This document shows positions 7,877-15,219 of a DNA stretch of 64,000 bases, piece after piece. Within the stretch, counting starts at the first letter, position 1; every line of letters starts with the position of its first letter. Origin of the DNA: Uliginosibacterium flavum (GTDB lineage: Bacteria; Pseudomonadota; Gammaproteobacteria; Burkholderiales; Rhodocyclaceae); NCBI RefSeq assembly GCF_040566545.1, contig NZ_JBEWZI010000020.1, forward strand, positions 7,176 to 71,175. The letters are read 5' to 3'. The notes beneath the pieces were generated by a model that was given only the letters and a program-made list of their open reading frames with translations, was not told the origin of the DNA and made no database searches. Made by a program: the position numbers and the translations under genes.

Positions 7877-10432
7877 ATGAAACTGATGCTCCGACAAGCC
7901 TTCGCCATGTTTTTGCTGACCACGCTGAGCTTGTCGAGCTTGGCCGGCGAGCTGTTTCCCTTCGTGATGCCTTGGGATGACGCGAGCGCCAATCTCACCA
8001 ATCTTTCCGCCTGGAACGACAAGCCCGCCGGCAAGCACGGCTTCGTGCGCGTCGAGGACGGCCATCTGTTCGCCGGCACCGAGCGTCTGCGCCTGCTCGG
8101 CGGCAACATCGTCTTCGGCTCGGTCGCGCCGGATCACGCCACGGCCGACAAGCTGGCCGCGCGCATGGCCCGCTTCGGCATCAACGTCGTGCGTTTCCAC
8201 CACATGGATTCCCGTCCGGCGCCGGACGGTCTGCTGCAGAAGGACATGCGCACGCTTGATCCGGCCATGCTGGAGCTCCTCGATTACTTCATCGCCGCAC
8301 TCAAGCGCGAAGGCATCTACAGCGACCTGAACCTGCATGTGGGCCGCAAGTATCCGGGCTTCAAGGACTGGGGCGAGGACACGCCGAAATACTGGAAGGG
8401 CGTGGACATCTTCTACCCGCCCATGGTCGTCATGCAGCAGGATTTTGCCCGCGATCTGCTCCTGCATCGCAACCCCTACACCGGCAATCGCTACATCGAA
8501 GAACCCGCCGTCGCGCTCATCGAGATCAACAACGAGAACGGCCTGCTGCGCGAGTGGCGCGTGGGCAGCCTGAACGCCATGACCGAACCTTACCGCGGCG
8601 AGCTGCAGCGCCAGTGGCAGGCCTGGCTGCGCGCGAAATACAAAGACAGCGCCGGGCTGCGCACCGCCTGGGGTTTGCGCGAAGAGGCGCTGGGCGCCGA
8701 GATGCTGGGCAGCGCCGCTAATGTGAAGAGCAGCGAAGCCGGCTGGAACCTGCAGCTGGTGGGCACTGCCAAAGCCAGCCTGAGCACGACGGCCGAAGAC
8801 GGGCTTGATCTGGCGATAACGGCGCCCAGCCGCGAGAACTGGCACACCCAGCTCCACCAGAACCGTCTCGCCTTCAAGATGGATCAGCCCTACACGCTGA
8901 CGCTGCGTCTGCGTGCCGACAAACCCATGAAGCTCTCCCTGCAAGCCATGCAGGCGCACGCTCCCTGGCAGCATTTGTGGGATCAGACGATTGAAGTCGG
9001 CACAGCTTGGCAGGATTACAAAATCACTTTCGCGCCCTCGCAGGGCGACGAGCTGGCGCGCCTCACGTTAGGCGGGCTGGGCCAGCTCACCGGGCGCCTG
9101 CAGATCGCCTCGGCCAGTCTGCGCCCCGGCGGTGTGCTGGGCCTCAAGGCCGGCGAATCTCTGGAAGCCGGCACGGTCGACATCATCGGCAGCGGCGATC
9201 TGATGAGTCGCACCCGCGCCGGTCAGCAGGACTGGATCGCGTTTCTGTGGGACGTGGAGAGCGGCTACTGGCGCGGCTTCCAGAGCTACCTTCGCGAAGA
9301 ACTAGGCGCCATGCCGCTCATCGTCGGCACCCAGGTCAGCTACAGCACCGCGCCGATTCAGGCCGCGCTGGACGTGGTCGATGGCCACGCCTACTGGCAG
9401 CACCCGCACTTCCCCGGCAAGCCCTGGGATATGGACAACTGGAAGATCGCCAACACGCCCATGGCCGGCATCGATGGCGCCGGCACGCTGGCCGATCTGG
9501 CCCTGCGCCGGGTGCCCGGCAAGCCCTTCATCGTCACCGAATACAACCACTCGAATCCCAGCCACTATCAGGGCGAAGCCCTGCCGCTCGCTGCCGCCTA
9601 CGGCGCACTGCAGGACTGGGACGGCCTCTTCCTCTACAGCTTCGGCGCGCACGACAGGAAGTGGGACAGCGGCATGATCGACCGTTTCTTCGACAGCCAC
9701 GCCAACCCGGTCAAGATGGCCAGCTTCCTCAGCGCCGCCGCGCTCTTCCGCCGTGGCGATACCCGCGCCGCCAAAGTGCTGACTCAGCCGCTGCCCGCAC
9801 AAAAGGCCTGGATCGACGCCCTGCGTGCCAGCTACAAGATGCCCGGCGCCGACAGCTTCGGCGCGCCGCGAAATGCCGTGCTGCAAGGTGCGGTGAACAT
9901 CACCACGCCCGCTGCTGTCGCCCTGCCTTTGCCGGTGAAGAGCGAAACCGGCGAACTGCTTTGGGGCCTCGATGGCGTCAATGGCAAAACCGTCGTCATC
10001 GACAGCCCGCGCAGCAAGGGCCTCATCGGTGCGCGGCTGGGCAAGCCCTACGATGCGCACGGCATCGAGCTGGAATTGCTAGGCGCGCGCAACGACTGGG
10101 GCGTGCTGATGGCCAGCCTGATCGAAGGCCGCGACTTCACCGGGCCCGGCCGCGTGCTGATCAGCGCGCTGGGTCAGGTCGAGAACACCGGCCAGCGTTG
10201 GCTGGACGAAAAGAAAACGAGCGTCGGCCGCAATTTCGGCAGCGCACCGACTGTAGTCGAAGGCCTCGCCGCGCGCATCACGCTACCCGTCGCGGCCAGC
10301 CGCGTGCGCGCCTGGGCGCTGGATGAGCGTGGCAATAGGCGCGAGGAAATCAAGGTGACGGGCAGTGAGCGCGCCACGCTGGAGGCGGGGGAGGTCTGGC
10401 GGACGTTGTGGTATGAAATTGAGATAAATTGA
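7877..10432 (+). CDS. Secreted clan GH-A glycoside hydrolase with internal carbohydrate-binding domain
   Basis: An 851-residue exported enzyme. After a signal peptide (MKLMLRQAFAMFLLTTLSLS) the TIM barrel shows RLRLLGGNIVFG, the strand FGINVVRFHHMD, the putative acid/base in EINNENG (E220) and the putative nucleophile in VTEYNHS (E555), the order expected for clan GH-A retaining enzymes. Between the two acids, about 275-410, lies a jelly-roll-like segment (LTLRLRADKPMKLSL) resembling CBM4/9 modules. The C-terminal part (about 650-851) is beta-rich and may be another accessory domain. The start has AGGAAGGG 7 bases upstream. Exact family and substrate (beta-glucan, mannan or similar) cannot be fixed. 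Confidence 0.8.
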   Translation: MKLMLRQAFAMFLLTTLSLSSLAGELFPFVMPWDDASANLTNLSAWNDKPAGKHGFVRVEDGHLFAGTERLRLLGGNIVFGSVAPDHATADKLAARMARFGINVVRFHHMDSRPAPDGLLQKDMRTLDPAMLELLDYFIAALKREGIYSDLNLHVGRKYPGFKDWGEDTPKYWKGVDIFYPPMVVMQQDFARDLLLHRNPYTGNRYIEEPAVALIEINNENGLLREWRVGSLNAMTEPYRGELQRQWQAWLRAKYKDSAGLRTAWGLREEALGAEMLGSAANVKSSEAGWNLQLVGTAKASLSTTAEDGLDLAITAPSRENWHTQLHQNRLAFKMDQPYTLTLRLRADKPMKLSLQAMQAHAPWQHLWDQTIEVGTAWQDYKITFAPSQGDELARLTLGGLGQLTGRLQIASASLRPGGVLGLKAGESLEAGTVDIIGSGDLMSRTRAGQQDWIAFLWDVESGYWRGFQSYLREELGAMPLIVGTQVSYSTAPIQAALDVVDGHAYWQHPHFPGKPWDMDNWKIANTPMAGIDGAGTLADLALRRVPGKPFIVTEYNHSNPSHYQGEALPLAAAYGALQDWDGLFLYSFGAHDRKWDSGMIDRFFDSHANPVKMASFLSAAALFRRGDTRAAKVLTQPLPAQKAWIDALRASYKMPGADSFGAPRNAVLQGAVNITTPAAVALPLPVKSETGELLWGLDGVNGKTVVIDSPRSKGLIGARLGKPYDAHGIELELLGARNDWGVLMASLIEGRDFTGPGRVLISALGQVENTGQRWLDEKKTSVGRNFGSAPTVVEGLAARITLPVAASRVRAWALDERGNRREEIKVTGSERATLEAGEVWRTLWYEIEIN

Positions 10433-10478
10433 AGGTAGGTATTTGCTGGTGAAACGTGGCGAAACGGGCGATCTGAAG

Positions 10479-10540
10479 GGTGGGCACGGTGTGCCCACGC
10501 GGCGGAAGTCTTGTTGAAACGCGTGGGCTTGCCGAGCCCA
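10479..10540. repeat. Pair of short extragenic hairpins
   Basis: Just after the hydrolase gene, gtgggcacggtgtgcccac (10480-10498) is a near-perfect hairpin, followed by gggcttgccgagccc, a second one. They resemble the REP-like palindromes found elsewhere in the window and may end the hydrolase transcript, although no T-run follows. Confidence 0.55.
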
Positions 10541-10606
10541 TCCTGCAGGGCTAGTAACGCTCTGTATCGCACAGGACATGAACGCATTCAAAATAGTGGG
10601 GTAAAA

Positions 10607-10915
10607 ATGTCGCTTTATACTTTTTTTGTTGAATACGATGGCGGTACCTATATGTCGCAGATCAAAGCTGACAACAAATACTCCGCATATTTGCTCTGGT
10701 GCAAAACCGCTGCCGAAGGGGACCGTATAGCAGGAAAGAGGTCTAAAGCTCTTGCAGCGAAGGCCGAGTTATTTCCAGCTGAGGATCTGATAAAGATTCG
10801 CACCCTGGTTAATGCATGGAATTTCAGCTTTCTCTTTCGGGACAAATTGGTGAACGGATCAATAATAAGCACGCGCGTCCGAAAAGAGGCCGAGGAAAAA
10901 CCAATCAAGGAGTAA
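10607..10915 (+). CDS. Hypothetical small protein
   Basis: A 102-residue protein with no recognised domain. It starts MSLYTFFVEYDGGTYMSQI, is followed by a helix-rich centre (NKYSAYLLWCKTAAEGDRIA) and ends in a charged tail (RKEAEEKPIKE). The ATG at 10607 follows gtggggt; longer starts run into the upstream hairpins. Codon use is visibly more AT-rich than in the neighbouring genes, and palindromic repeats flank it on both sides, so it could be a recent arrival. Function unknown. Confidence 0.6.
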   Translation: MSLYTFFVEYDGGTYMSQIKADNKYSAYLLWCKTAAEGDRIAGKRSKALAAKAELFPAEDLIKIRTLVNAWNFSFLFRDKLVNGSIISTRVRKEAEEKPIKE

Positions 10916-10920
10916 GCCAT

Positions 10921-11013
10921 GTAGGGCGGGTCATTGACCCGCGCTGCCAAACTTCCATACGGGCGTGACCCACTACTTCCGCGCGGGTTATGCCTGCGGC
11001 TAACCCGCCCTAC
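10921..11013. repeat. Composite extragenic palindrome
   Basis: Outer arms gtagggcgggt (10921) and acccgccctac (ending 11013) are inverted complements; each contains a smaller hairpin built from gcgggt...acccgc. This is a typical two-hairpin REP-like element. It lies between the small orphan gene and the RNA phosphodiesterase gene. Confidence 0.75.
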
Positions 11014-11108
11014 GAATCTGATGCCGGCTCGTATAGTCGCTCCCGGCTTGCCTCTTCAGGACGTTTGTTTGTAGAGGCTTGCTGAATGGACCTGAGCAGC
11101 AGGGTGTG

Positions 11109-11139
11109 CTGCAGAGCAAGGCTGCTCGCGGCTCTGCGG
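11109..11139. repeat. Copy A of the dispersed GAGCCGC hairpin repeat
   Basis: The module gctgcagagc...gcggctctgcggg folds into a hairpin and matches the 3' module of six other copies in the window. A possible left end, revcomp cctgaagaggcaag, lies at about 11049-11060. It ends shortly before the ribosome site of the next gene. Confidence 0.5.
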
Positions 11140-11174
11140 GCTAATGCCGGGAGTGGATAAGTTTGGGGAGCGAC

Positions 11175-11693
11175 ATGAAATCTGAACATCAACGCGTGTT
11201 CTTCGCGCTCTGGCCGGCGCCGGAACTGGCCGGGTGTTTGCACGCGCTGGGCGCGCCATTCTCCGGCCGCCCGATGCCGGAAGACAGCCTGCACCTGACC
11301 CTGGCTTTTTTGGGCGAGGTGAGTCCGGCGCAAATCGAGCTGCTATGCGAGATCGCTGCCGGTCTGTCTTTGCCGCGCTGTGGTCTGCGCATCGATCAGC
11401 TGGGCTACTGGCCGCACAACCGGATCTTGTGGGCCGGGCCGGGTCAGCTGCCGGAGGGCTTGCAGCGTTTCGTCGCTGAGCTGCATGAGGCCTTGCGCGC
11501 GGCGGGCTTTGCGCTGGAGGCGCGCGCGTTCCGGGCGCACATCACTTTGCAGCGCAAGGCGGAAGATCCCGGGTTTGATATCTGCGAGGCACCGGCACTG
11601 ATTTTGCCGGTGGCGAGCTGGTGTCTGGCGGCCTCGCAAGCCGAGGGAGCTGGGTCGCGCTATCGGGTGTTGCAGAGCTGGCCGGCGGCCTGA
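11175..11693 (+). CDS. thpR: RNA 2',3'-cyclic phosphodiesterase (2H family)
   Basis: A 172-residue 2H-phosphoesterase. The two signature tetrads are visible: HLTLAFLG and HITLQRK, each supplying an HxT pair to the active site. Family members hydrolyse RNA 2',3'-cyclic phosphates to 2'-phosphates and were first described as 2'-5' RNA ligases. It is soluble and cytoplasmic. The ATG at 11175 is preceded by GGGGAG about 4 bases upstream. Length is normal for the family. It appears to be a single-gene unit between repeat-rich spacers. Confidence 0.85.
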   Translation: MKSEHQRVFFALWPAPELAGCLHALGAPFSGRPMPEDSLHLTLAFLGEVSPAQIELLCEIAAGLSLPRCGLRIDQLGYWPHNRILWAGPGQLPEGLQRFVAELHEALRAAGFALEARAFRAHITLQRKAEDPGFDICEAPALILPVASWCLAASQAEGAGSRYRVLQSWPAA

Positions 11694-11722
11694 GAGCGGA
11701 GATCCCGTTTCAGGTGGAGTGC

Positions 11723-11788
11723 TCTCGTAGGTGCGACTTCAGTCGCACGCCACGCGTGGCTGGCCGACTGAAGTCGGCCCTACGAGAA
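11723..11788. repeat. Extragenic palindrome, type 1
   Basis: Outer arms tctcgtagg and cctacgaga enclose two perfect hairpins, gtgcgacttcagtcgcac (11731-11748) and ggccgactgaagtcggcc (11762-11779). This double-hairpin layout is characteristic of paired REP elements (BIMEs). It lies between two convergent genes and may act as a transcript end. Confidence 0.75.
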
Positions 11789-11807
11789 CGTGGCTTCGAC
11801 AATACAA

Positions 11808-11859
11808 GGAGCGGCTTCAGCCGCGAATGCTGCACGTGATTTGCGGCTGAAGCCGCTCC
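11808..11859. repeat. Extragenic palindrome, type 2
   Basis: The arms ggagcggcttcagccgc (11808) and gcggctgaagccgctcc (ending 11859) are exact inverted complements around an 18-base loop. It immediately follows the type 1 palindrome in the same convergent spacer. Confidence 0.75.
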
Positions 11860-11931
11860 CCCGATCAAGTCGAGGGCAGGCTCTACGAAAGGCGGATCAC
11901 GCCGGCTTTAGAAATTCATTGCCTCGGAGGC

Positions 11932-12819
11932 TTACTTCCCCAGCAGCTCGCTGATGCGCGCTTCCTTCTCGGCCCACTGACTGTTTAGCCAGACCTGGAT
12001 TTTCGAGCGGTAGTGCGGGTCGCGGCTGGCGGCTTCGCCGATGAATTCGGCCGGGATCTGCACCTGTTTCACTTCGACGATGACGCGGCCCATGCGCCCG
12101 CACATCACGTCCACAAAGGTCGGTACGCCGTCGGGATAGACGATGGTCACGTCGAGCATGGATTCGAAGAGTTCGCCCATGGTGCCCAGCGCAATCGAAG
12201 CGCCGCCGCTCTTGGGTTTGAGCAGATGCGGGTAGGGGGATTTCTGCTGCTTGTGCTTGGCGGCGGTAAAGCGCGTGCCTTCGAGGAAATTGATGACCGA
12301 GGTGGGAATGTGGCGGAATTTTTCGCAGGATTTGCGCGCGGTGGCCATGTCCGCGGCCGCTGCGGCGAGGGTCTTGCCGCCGCGGCGCATGAAGGGAAAA
12401 TCCAGTGCCCACCAGGCCAGGCCGATGATGGGGATGTAGATCAGCTCGCGCTTGAGGAAGAATTTCAGGAAGGGAATGCGGCCGAGGAAGATGCGCTGCA
12501 GGATCAGGATGTCGGCCCAGCTTTGATGATTGCAGCTGATCAGATACCAGCCCTTGAGGTGCAGCTTGTCGCTGCCGCCGTCAAAGCTGACTTGCCAGTC
12601 CTGCCGCTCAATGGCGTTCATCCACAGGCCGTTGGCGTTGACCCAGGCATTGGCAATCGCGATCAGGCAGTGGTCGGCGAAGACACGCGCGGGGCGCAGC
12701 GGCAGGCACAGCTTGATCAGTGCAAAAGGGATGAAGGCGATGAACACCAGAATGGTGTTGAGGCCGATGGTCAGGGCGACGAACAAGGCCTTGAGCGGTG
12801 CGGGCAGCCAGCGAAGCAT
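11932..12819 (-). CDS. Lysophospholipid acyltransferase-like protein (YihG-type)
   Basis: A 295-residue inner-membrane acyltransferase of the PlsC superfamily. An N-terminal hydrophobic stretch (LFVALTIGLNTILVFIAFIP) precedes motif I NHQSWAD (NHx4D, catalytic His), the FMRRGGK region and motif III FLEGTRFT. The LWMNAIERQDWQV segment and overall length match the YihG/YihG-like branch rather than canonical PlsC (about 240). It probably acylates a lysophospholipid at the cytoplasmic face; the acyl donor and acceptor are unknown. It stands alone, convergent with thpR. Confidence 0.8.
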   Translation of the reverse strand: MLRWLPAPLKALFVALTIGLNTILVFIAFIPFALIKLCLPLRPARVFADHCLIAIANAWVNANGLWMNAIERQDWQVSFDGGSDKLHLKGWYLISCNHQSWADILILQRIFLGRIPFLKFFLKRELIYIPIIGLAWWALDFPFMRRGGKTLAAAAADMATARKSCEKFRHIPTSVINFLEGTRFTAAKHKQQKSPYPHLLKPKSGGASIALGTMGELFESMLDVTIVYPDGVPTFVDVMCGRMGRVIVEVKQVQIPAEFIGEAASRDPHYRSKIQVWLNSQWAEKEARISELLGK

Positions 12820-12870
12820 GGAGAGGTGCGCGGGTAAGGAATGAGCCGCGATTCTACCGCCTTAGGCTCG

Positions 12871-12923
12871 CGCCTGCGGCAGGACTGAGCAATGAGTGCT
12901 GAGGACTGAGTTGGGCATGCCTG
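12871..12923. repeat. Dispersed 53-base unit, copy 1
   Basis: The core gactgagcaatgagtgctga (12883 onward) and both flanks (cgcctgcggc on the left, gggcatgc on the right) recur in reverse complement at 51744-51796 with only a few differences. Confidence 0.65.
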
Positions 12924-13110
12924 GAAAGCTGCGCCGGGATTCGGTCTTCGGGCAGGGGTGCTGCAGAGGCAATACGGGGGCGGCTTTGCAGGCATGCCCC
13001 AGGAAAATCAGGTCTGCCTGTGGCAGAAGGCTGAGCGGGTTATGTGCAGGTGCGGGTCGGGGTATGGGTTGCCGAAGATGTTTGACGGGGGCGGCTCCAG
13101 GGCCACACTG

Positions 13111-13152
13111 CCCCAGTCCCCAGTCCCCAGTCCCCAGTCCCCAGTCCCCAGG
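13111..13152. repeat. Heptanucleotide tandem repeat
   Basis: Five perfect copies of ccccagt followed by a variant ccccagg. Such arrays change length by slippage. Another heptamer array with an agtc core lies at 50494-50528. Confidence 0.9.
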
Positions 13153-13322
13153 TTTTTGCGACAGGTTTGAGGCCATTTTTGGCCTGTCTCGCATCGACTA
13201 CGGCCATTGGGGCGCATCGATTCGCGGTGCTTGGGGCGGTGTGTATTCTTTGCGCTGCAACGTCGCTGGCGAGACTTTTTCGCGCATTTTTTTACATCAT
13301 TTTTGTTTGGGTTTGAGGGCTG

Positions 13323-14543
13323 ATGCCAGTATCTGAGCGCACTCCACGCACTATTCGCTTGCTCTCCCTGCAGAACGAGTTGTCGATGCACATCGGCACT
13401 TCGCTGGATCTGGGTGAGATGCTGCAGGATTTTCTGGCAACGCTGACGCAGTGCTTGCGCGCACGCGCCGCCCAGTTATGGTGGCTGAGCGAGGATGGGA
13501 GGATCGAAGGGCTGGCGTATCCAGAAACCGCGCTCGTTGAGACGGCGCGCAGCTTCCATCTGGTGGCCTGGCTGGCGGGCAATGCGGAGGATTTCAGGCC
13601 GCTCGATTCTGCCGGGAGGCCTCTGTGTGTGCTGCGTGTGGGCCGACAGGCCTGTTTGTTGATTGAGCAGGGCGAGGCGCAGGTGGGCGAGGAGGAGTTG
13701 AGCGCCTTGCGCATGCTCTTGCCACGGCTGGCCCTGGCCTGCCAGGCTTGCCTGGAGCATGCGCACTGCCGAACCTTGCTGGAGCTGACCCGGCTACAAA
13801 ATCATGAAATGGGCCTGGCGCGCGAGCATTCGGATGCGTTGGCACGCAGCAAGAACGAGTTCATCGCCGCGATCAGCCACGAGGTGCGTACGCCGCTCAA
13901 CAGCATCATCGGCTTTGCCGAGTTGCTGCAGCTGGAAACGGCGGGCAGCGAGCTGAACGATTACGCGAAAAACATTCTGGCCGGCGGGCGGCAGCTGTAT
14001 GCCGTGTTCAATGATTTGCTGGATCTGGCCAAGCTGAACTCGGACCGGCTGGTGCTGCACCCGGAGGATATTGACCTGGCTGATTTGTGCCATGAACTGT
14101 GGGCCAGCCATTCACGCGAGGCGCAGGCCAAGGGGCTGGGCGGTGCGATGGTGATGGCGCCGGATTTGCCGGCGCGCATGGTGGTCGATCCGGTGCGCCT
14201 GCGTCAGGTGTTGAGCAATCTGCTCGGCAATGCGGTGAAATATACCGTGCAGGGGCGGGTCGAAATGCACGTGCATCTGAATGACGGCCTGCTGGCGTTT
14301 GCCGTCTGGGATACCGGCCCGGGCATTCCGCTGGAGGCGCAGAGTAAGGTGTTCGAGCGTTTTGCACAGGCTGACAACGTGCTGACGCACAATCACGCAG
14401 GCACAGGGCTGGGCCTGGCGATTGCGTGCGAGCTGGCCGAGTGCATGGGCGGGCTGATCGATCTGAGCTCGACACCCGGCGCGGGCAGCACCTTCACTTT
14501 GCTGCTGCCGCGTGTCGATCCGGGCTTGGGTGTAATCGAGTAG
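13323..14543 (+). CDS. Soluble sensor histidine kinase
   Basis: A 406-residue kinase with no membrane segment. Residues 1-150 look like a GAF-type sensor (LGEMLQDFLATLTQCLRARA, then QACLLIEQGEA). A short coiled coil leads to the HisKA dimerisation helix with the phospho-acceptor H186 (ISHEVRTPLNS). The HATPase domain has NLLGNAVKYT (N box), WDTGPGIP (G1), FAQAD and GTGLGLAIA (G2). There is no receiver domain and no response regulator gene beside it, so its partner must be elsewhere. It is convergent with the TRAP transporter genes and separated from them only by repeat copy C. Confidence 0.85.
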   Translation: MPVSERTPRTIRLLSLQNELSMHIGTSLDLGEMLQDFLATLTQCLRARAAQLWWLSEDGRIEGLAYPETALVETARSFHLVAWLAGNAEDFRPLDSAGRPLCVLRVGRQACLLIEQGEAQVGEEELSALRMLLPRLALACQACLEHAHCRTLLELTRLQNHEMGLAREHSDALARSKNEFIAAISHEVRTPLNSIIGFAELLQLETAGSELNDYAKNILAGGRQLYAVFNDLLDLAKLNSDRLVLHPEDIDLADLCHELWASHSREAQAKGLGGAMVMAPDLPARMVVDPVRLRQVLSNLLGNAVKYTVQGRVEMHVHLNDGLLAFAVWDTGPGIPLEAQSKVFERFAQADNVLTHNHAGTGLGLAIACELAECMGGLIDLSSTPGAGSTFTLLLPRVDPGLGVIE

Positions 14544-14545
14544 CT

Positions 14546-14658
14546 GGCTGTAGAGCCGCACCTGTAAAGGGTCTCCGGATAGTCTTGCCGGAAACCCTTG
14601 CCGGGATTGACGCTTGAGGTTGTATGCCTGCAGAGGGCCGCTGTGCGCGGCTCTCCAG
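14546..14658. repeat. Copy C of the dispersed GAGCCGC hairpin repeat
   Basis: Left end ctgtagagccgcacctg (about 14548) and 3' module gcctgcagagggccgctgtg followed by cgcggctctccag (ending 14658). It fills almost the whole 119-base gap between two convergent stop codons, so it may serve as a bidirectional transcript end. Confidence 0.65.
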
Positions 14659-14662
14659 ACCC

Positions 14663-15205
14663 TTAGTGCGCAGCATCCTCCGGCTTGGCGCGGAAAGTTT
14701 CGCCATTTGCCGGATCGATGATGCAGCCGAGCTCGATCACCACGTTCTTCATGCTGTACAGCAGCATGATCGCCGCGGAAATTGGCATGCATGCATACAG
14801 CAGGGTTTTGGGCAGTTGCAGGGCATTGGTCACATCCTCGGCGCGCATGGCCAGCTCGTAGGAGTATTTGAGGAATACGCCCATGAAAAACAGCGAGGCC
14901 AGTTCGATCAACAGCCGATATACGTAGCGCAGGCGCACGTTGGCGATGTATTTCGAGATCCAGTCGCCCACGCTGAAATGCCCGCGTGTCACCCACAGCG
15001 CTGCTGCCCCGTAGAACACCAGCGCCGCGAAGATCAGTTCGACGATTTCATCGAACCAGTGCAGCGAAAACAGTGGCACGAAGCGCATCACGATGTTGGC
15101 GGTGAGCAGCAGGGTCAGCCCGGCGAACAGGACGATGCACACCCATTCGAGGATGAAGGTGATGATCGCGTCGAAGCGATCGAAGATCGAGTGAAAGGCT
15201 TTCAT
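14663..15205 (-). CDS. dctQ: TRAP transporter small permease (DctQ-type)
   Basis: A 180-residue inner-membrane protein with four predicted helices (IITFILEWVCIVLFAGLTLL, LIFAALVFYGAAALWV, YRLLIELASLFFMGVFL, MPISAAIMLLYSMKNVVIEL) and the short loop RGHFSVGDWI typical of DctQ. It is the small subunit that holds the large permease in secondary, sodium-driven uptake with a periplasmic binding protein. AGGAG precedes the ATG. It is the last gene of a P-M-Q operon; the usual order is P-Q-M. Confidence 0.85.
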   Translation of the reverse strand: MKAFHSIFDRFDAIITFILEWVCIVLFAGLTLLLTANIVMRFVPLFSLHWFDEIVELIFAALVFYGAAALWVTRGHFSVGDWISKYIANVRLRYVYRLLIELASLFFMGVFLKYSYELAMRAEDVTNALQLPKTLLYACMPISAAIMLLYSMKNVVIELGCIIDPANGETFRAKPEDAAH

Positions 15206-15219
15206 GGTCAGGCTCCTTT

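Larger units (their letters stand above)
12820..13322. other. 503-base divergent spacer rich in repeats
   Basis: No gene seen. It contains a 53-base unit (12871-12923) found again inverted near 51744-51796, copy B of the dispersed hairpin repeat (12961-12990, ctgcagagg...ctttgcagg), and a heptamer array (13111-13152). The last 60 bases before the kinase gene are AT-rich (runs of T at 13285-13310) and presumably hold its promoter. Confidence 0.6.

Noticed and set aside
9007..10326. Second long plus-strand frame (439 codons) within the glycoside hydrolase
   Set aside because: Out of frame with the enzyme, Arg/Gln-rich and without any domain.
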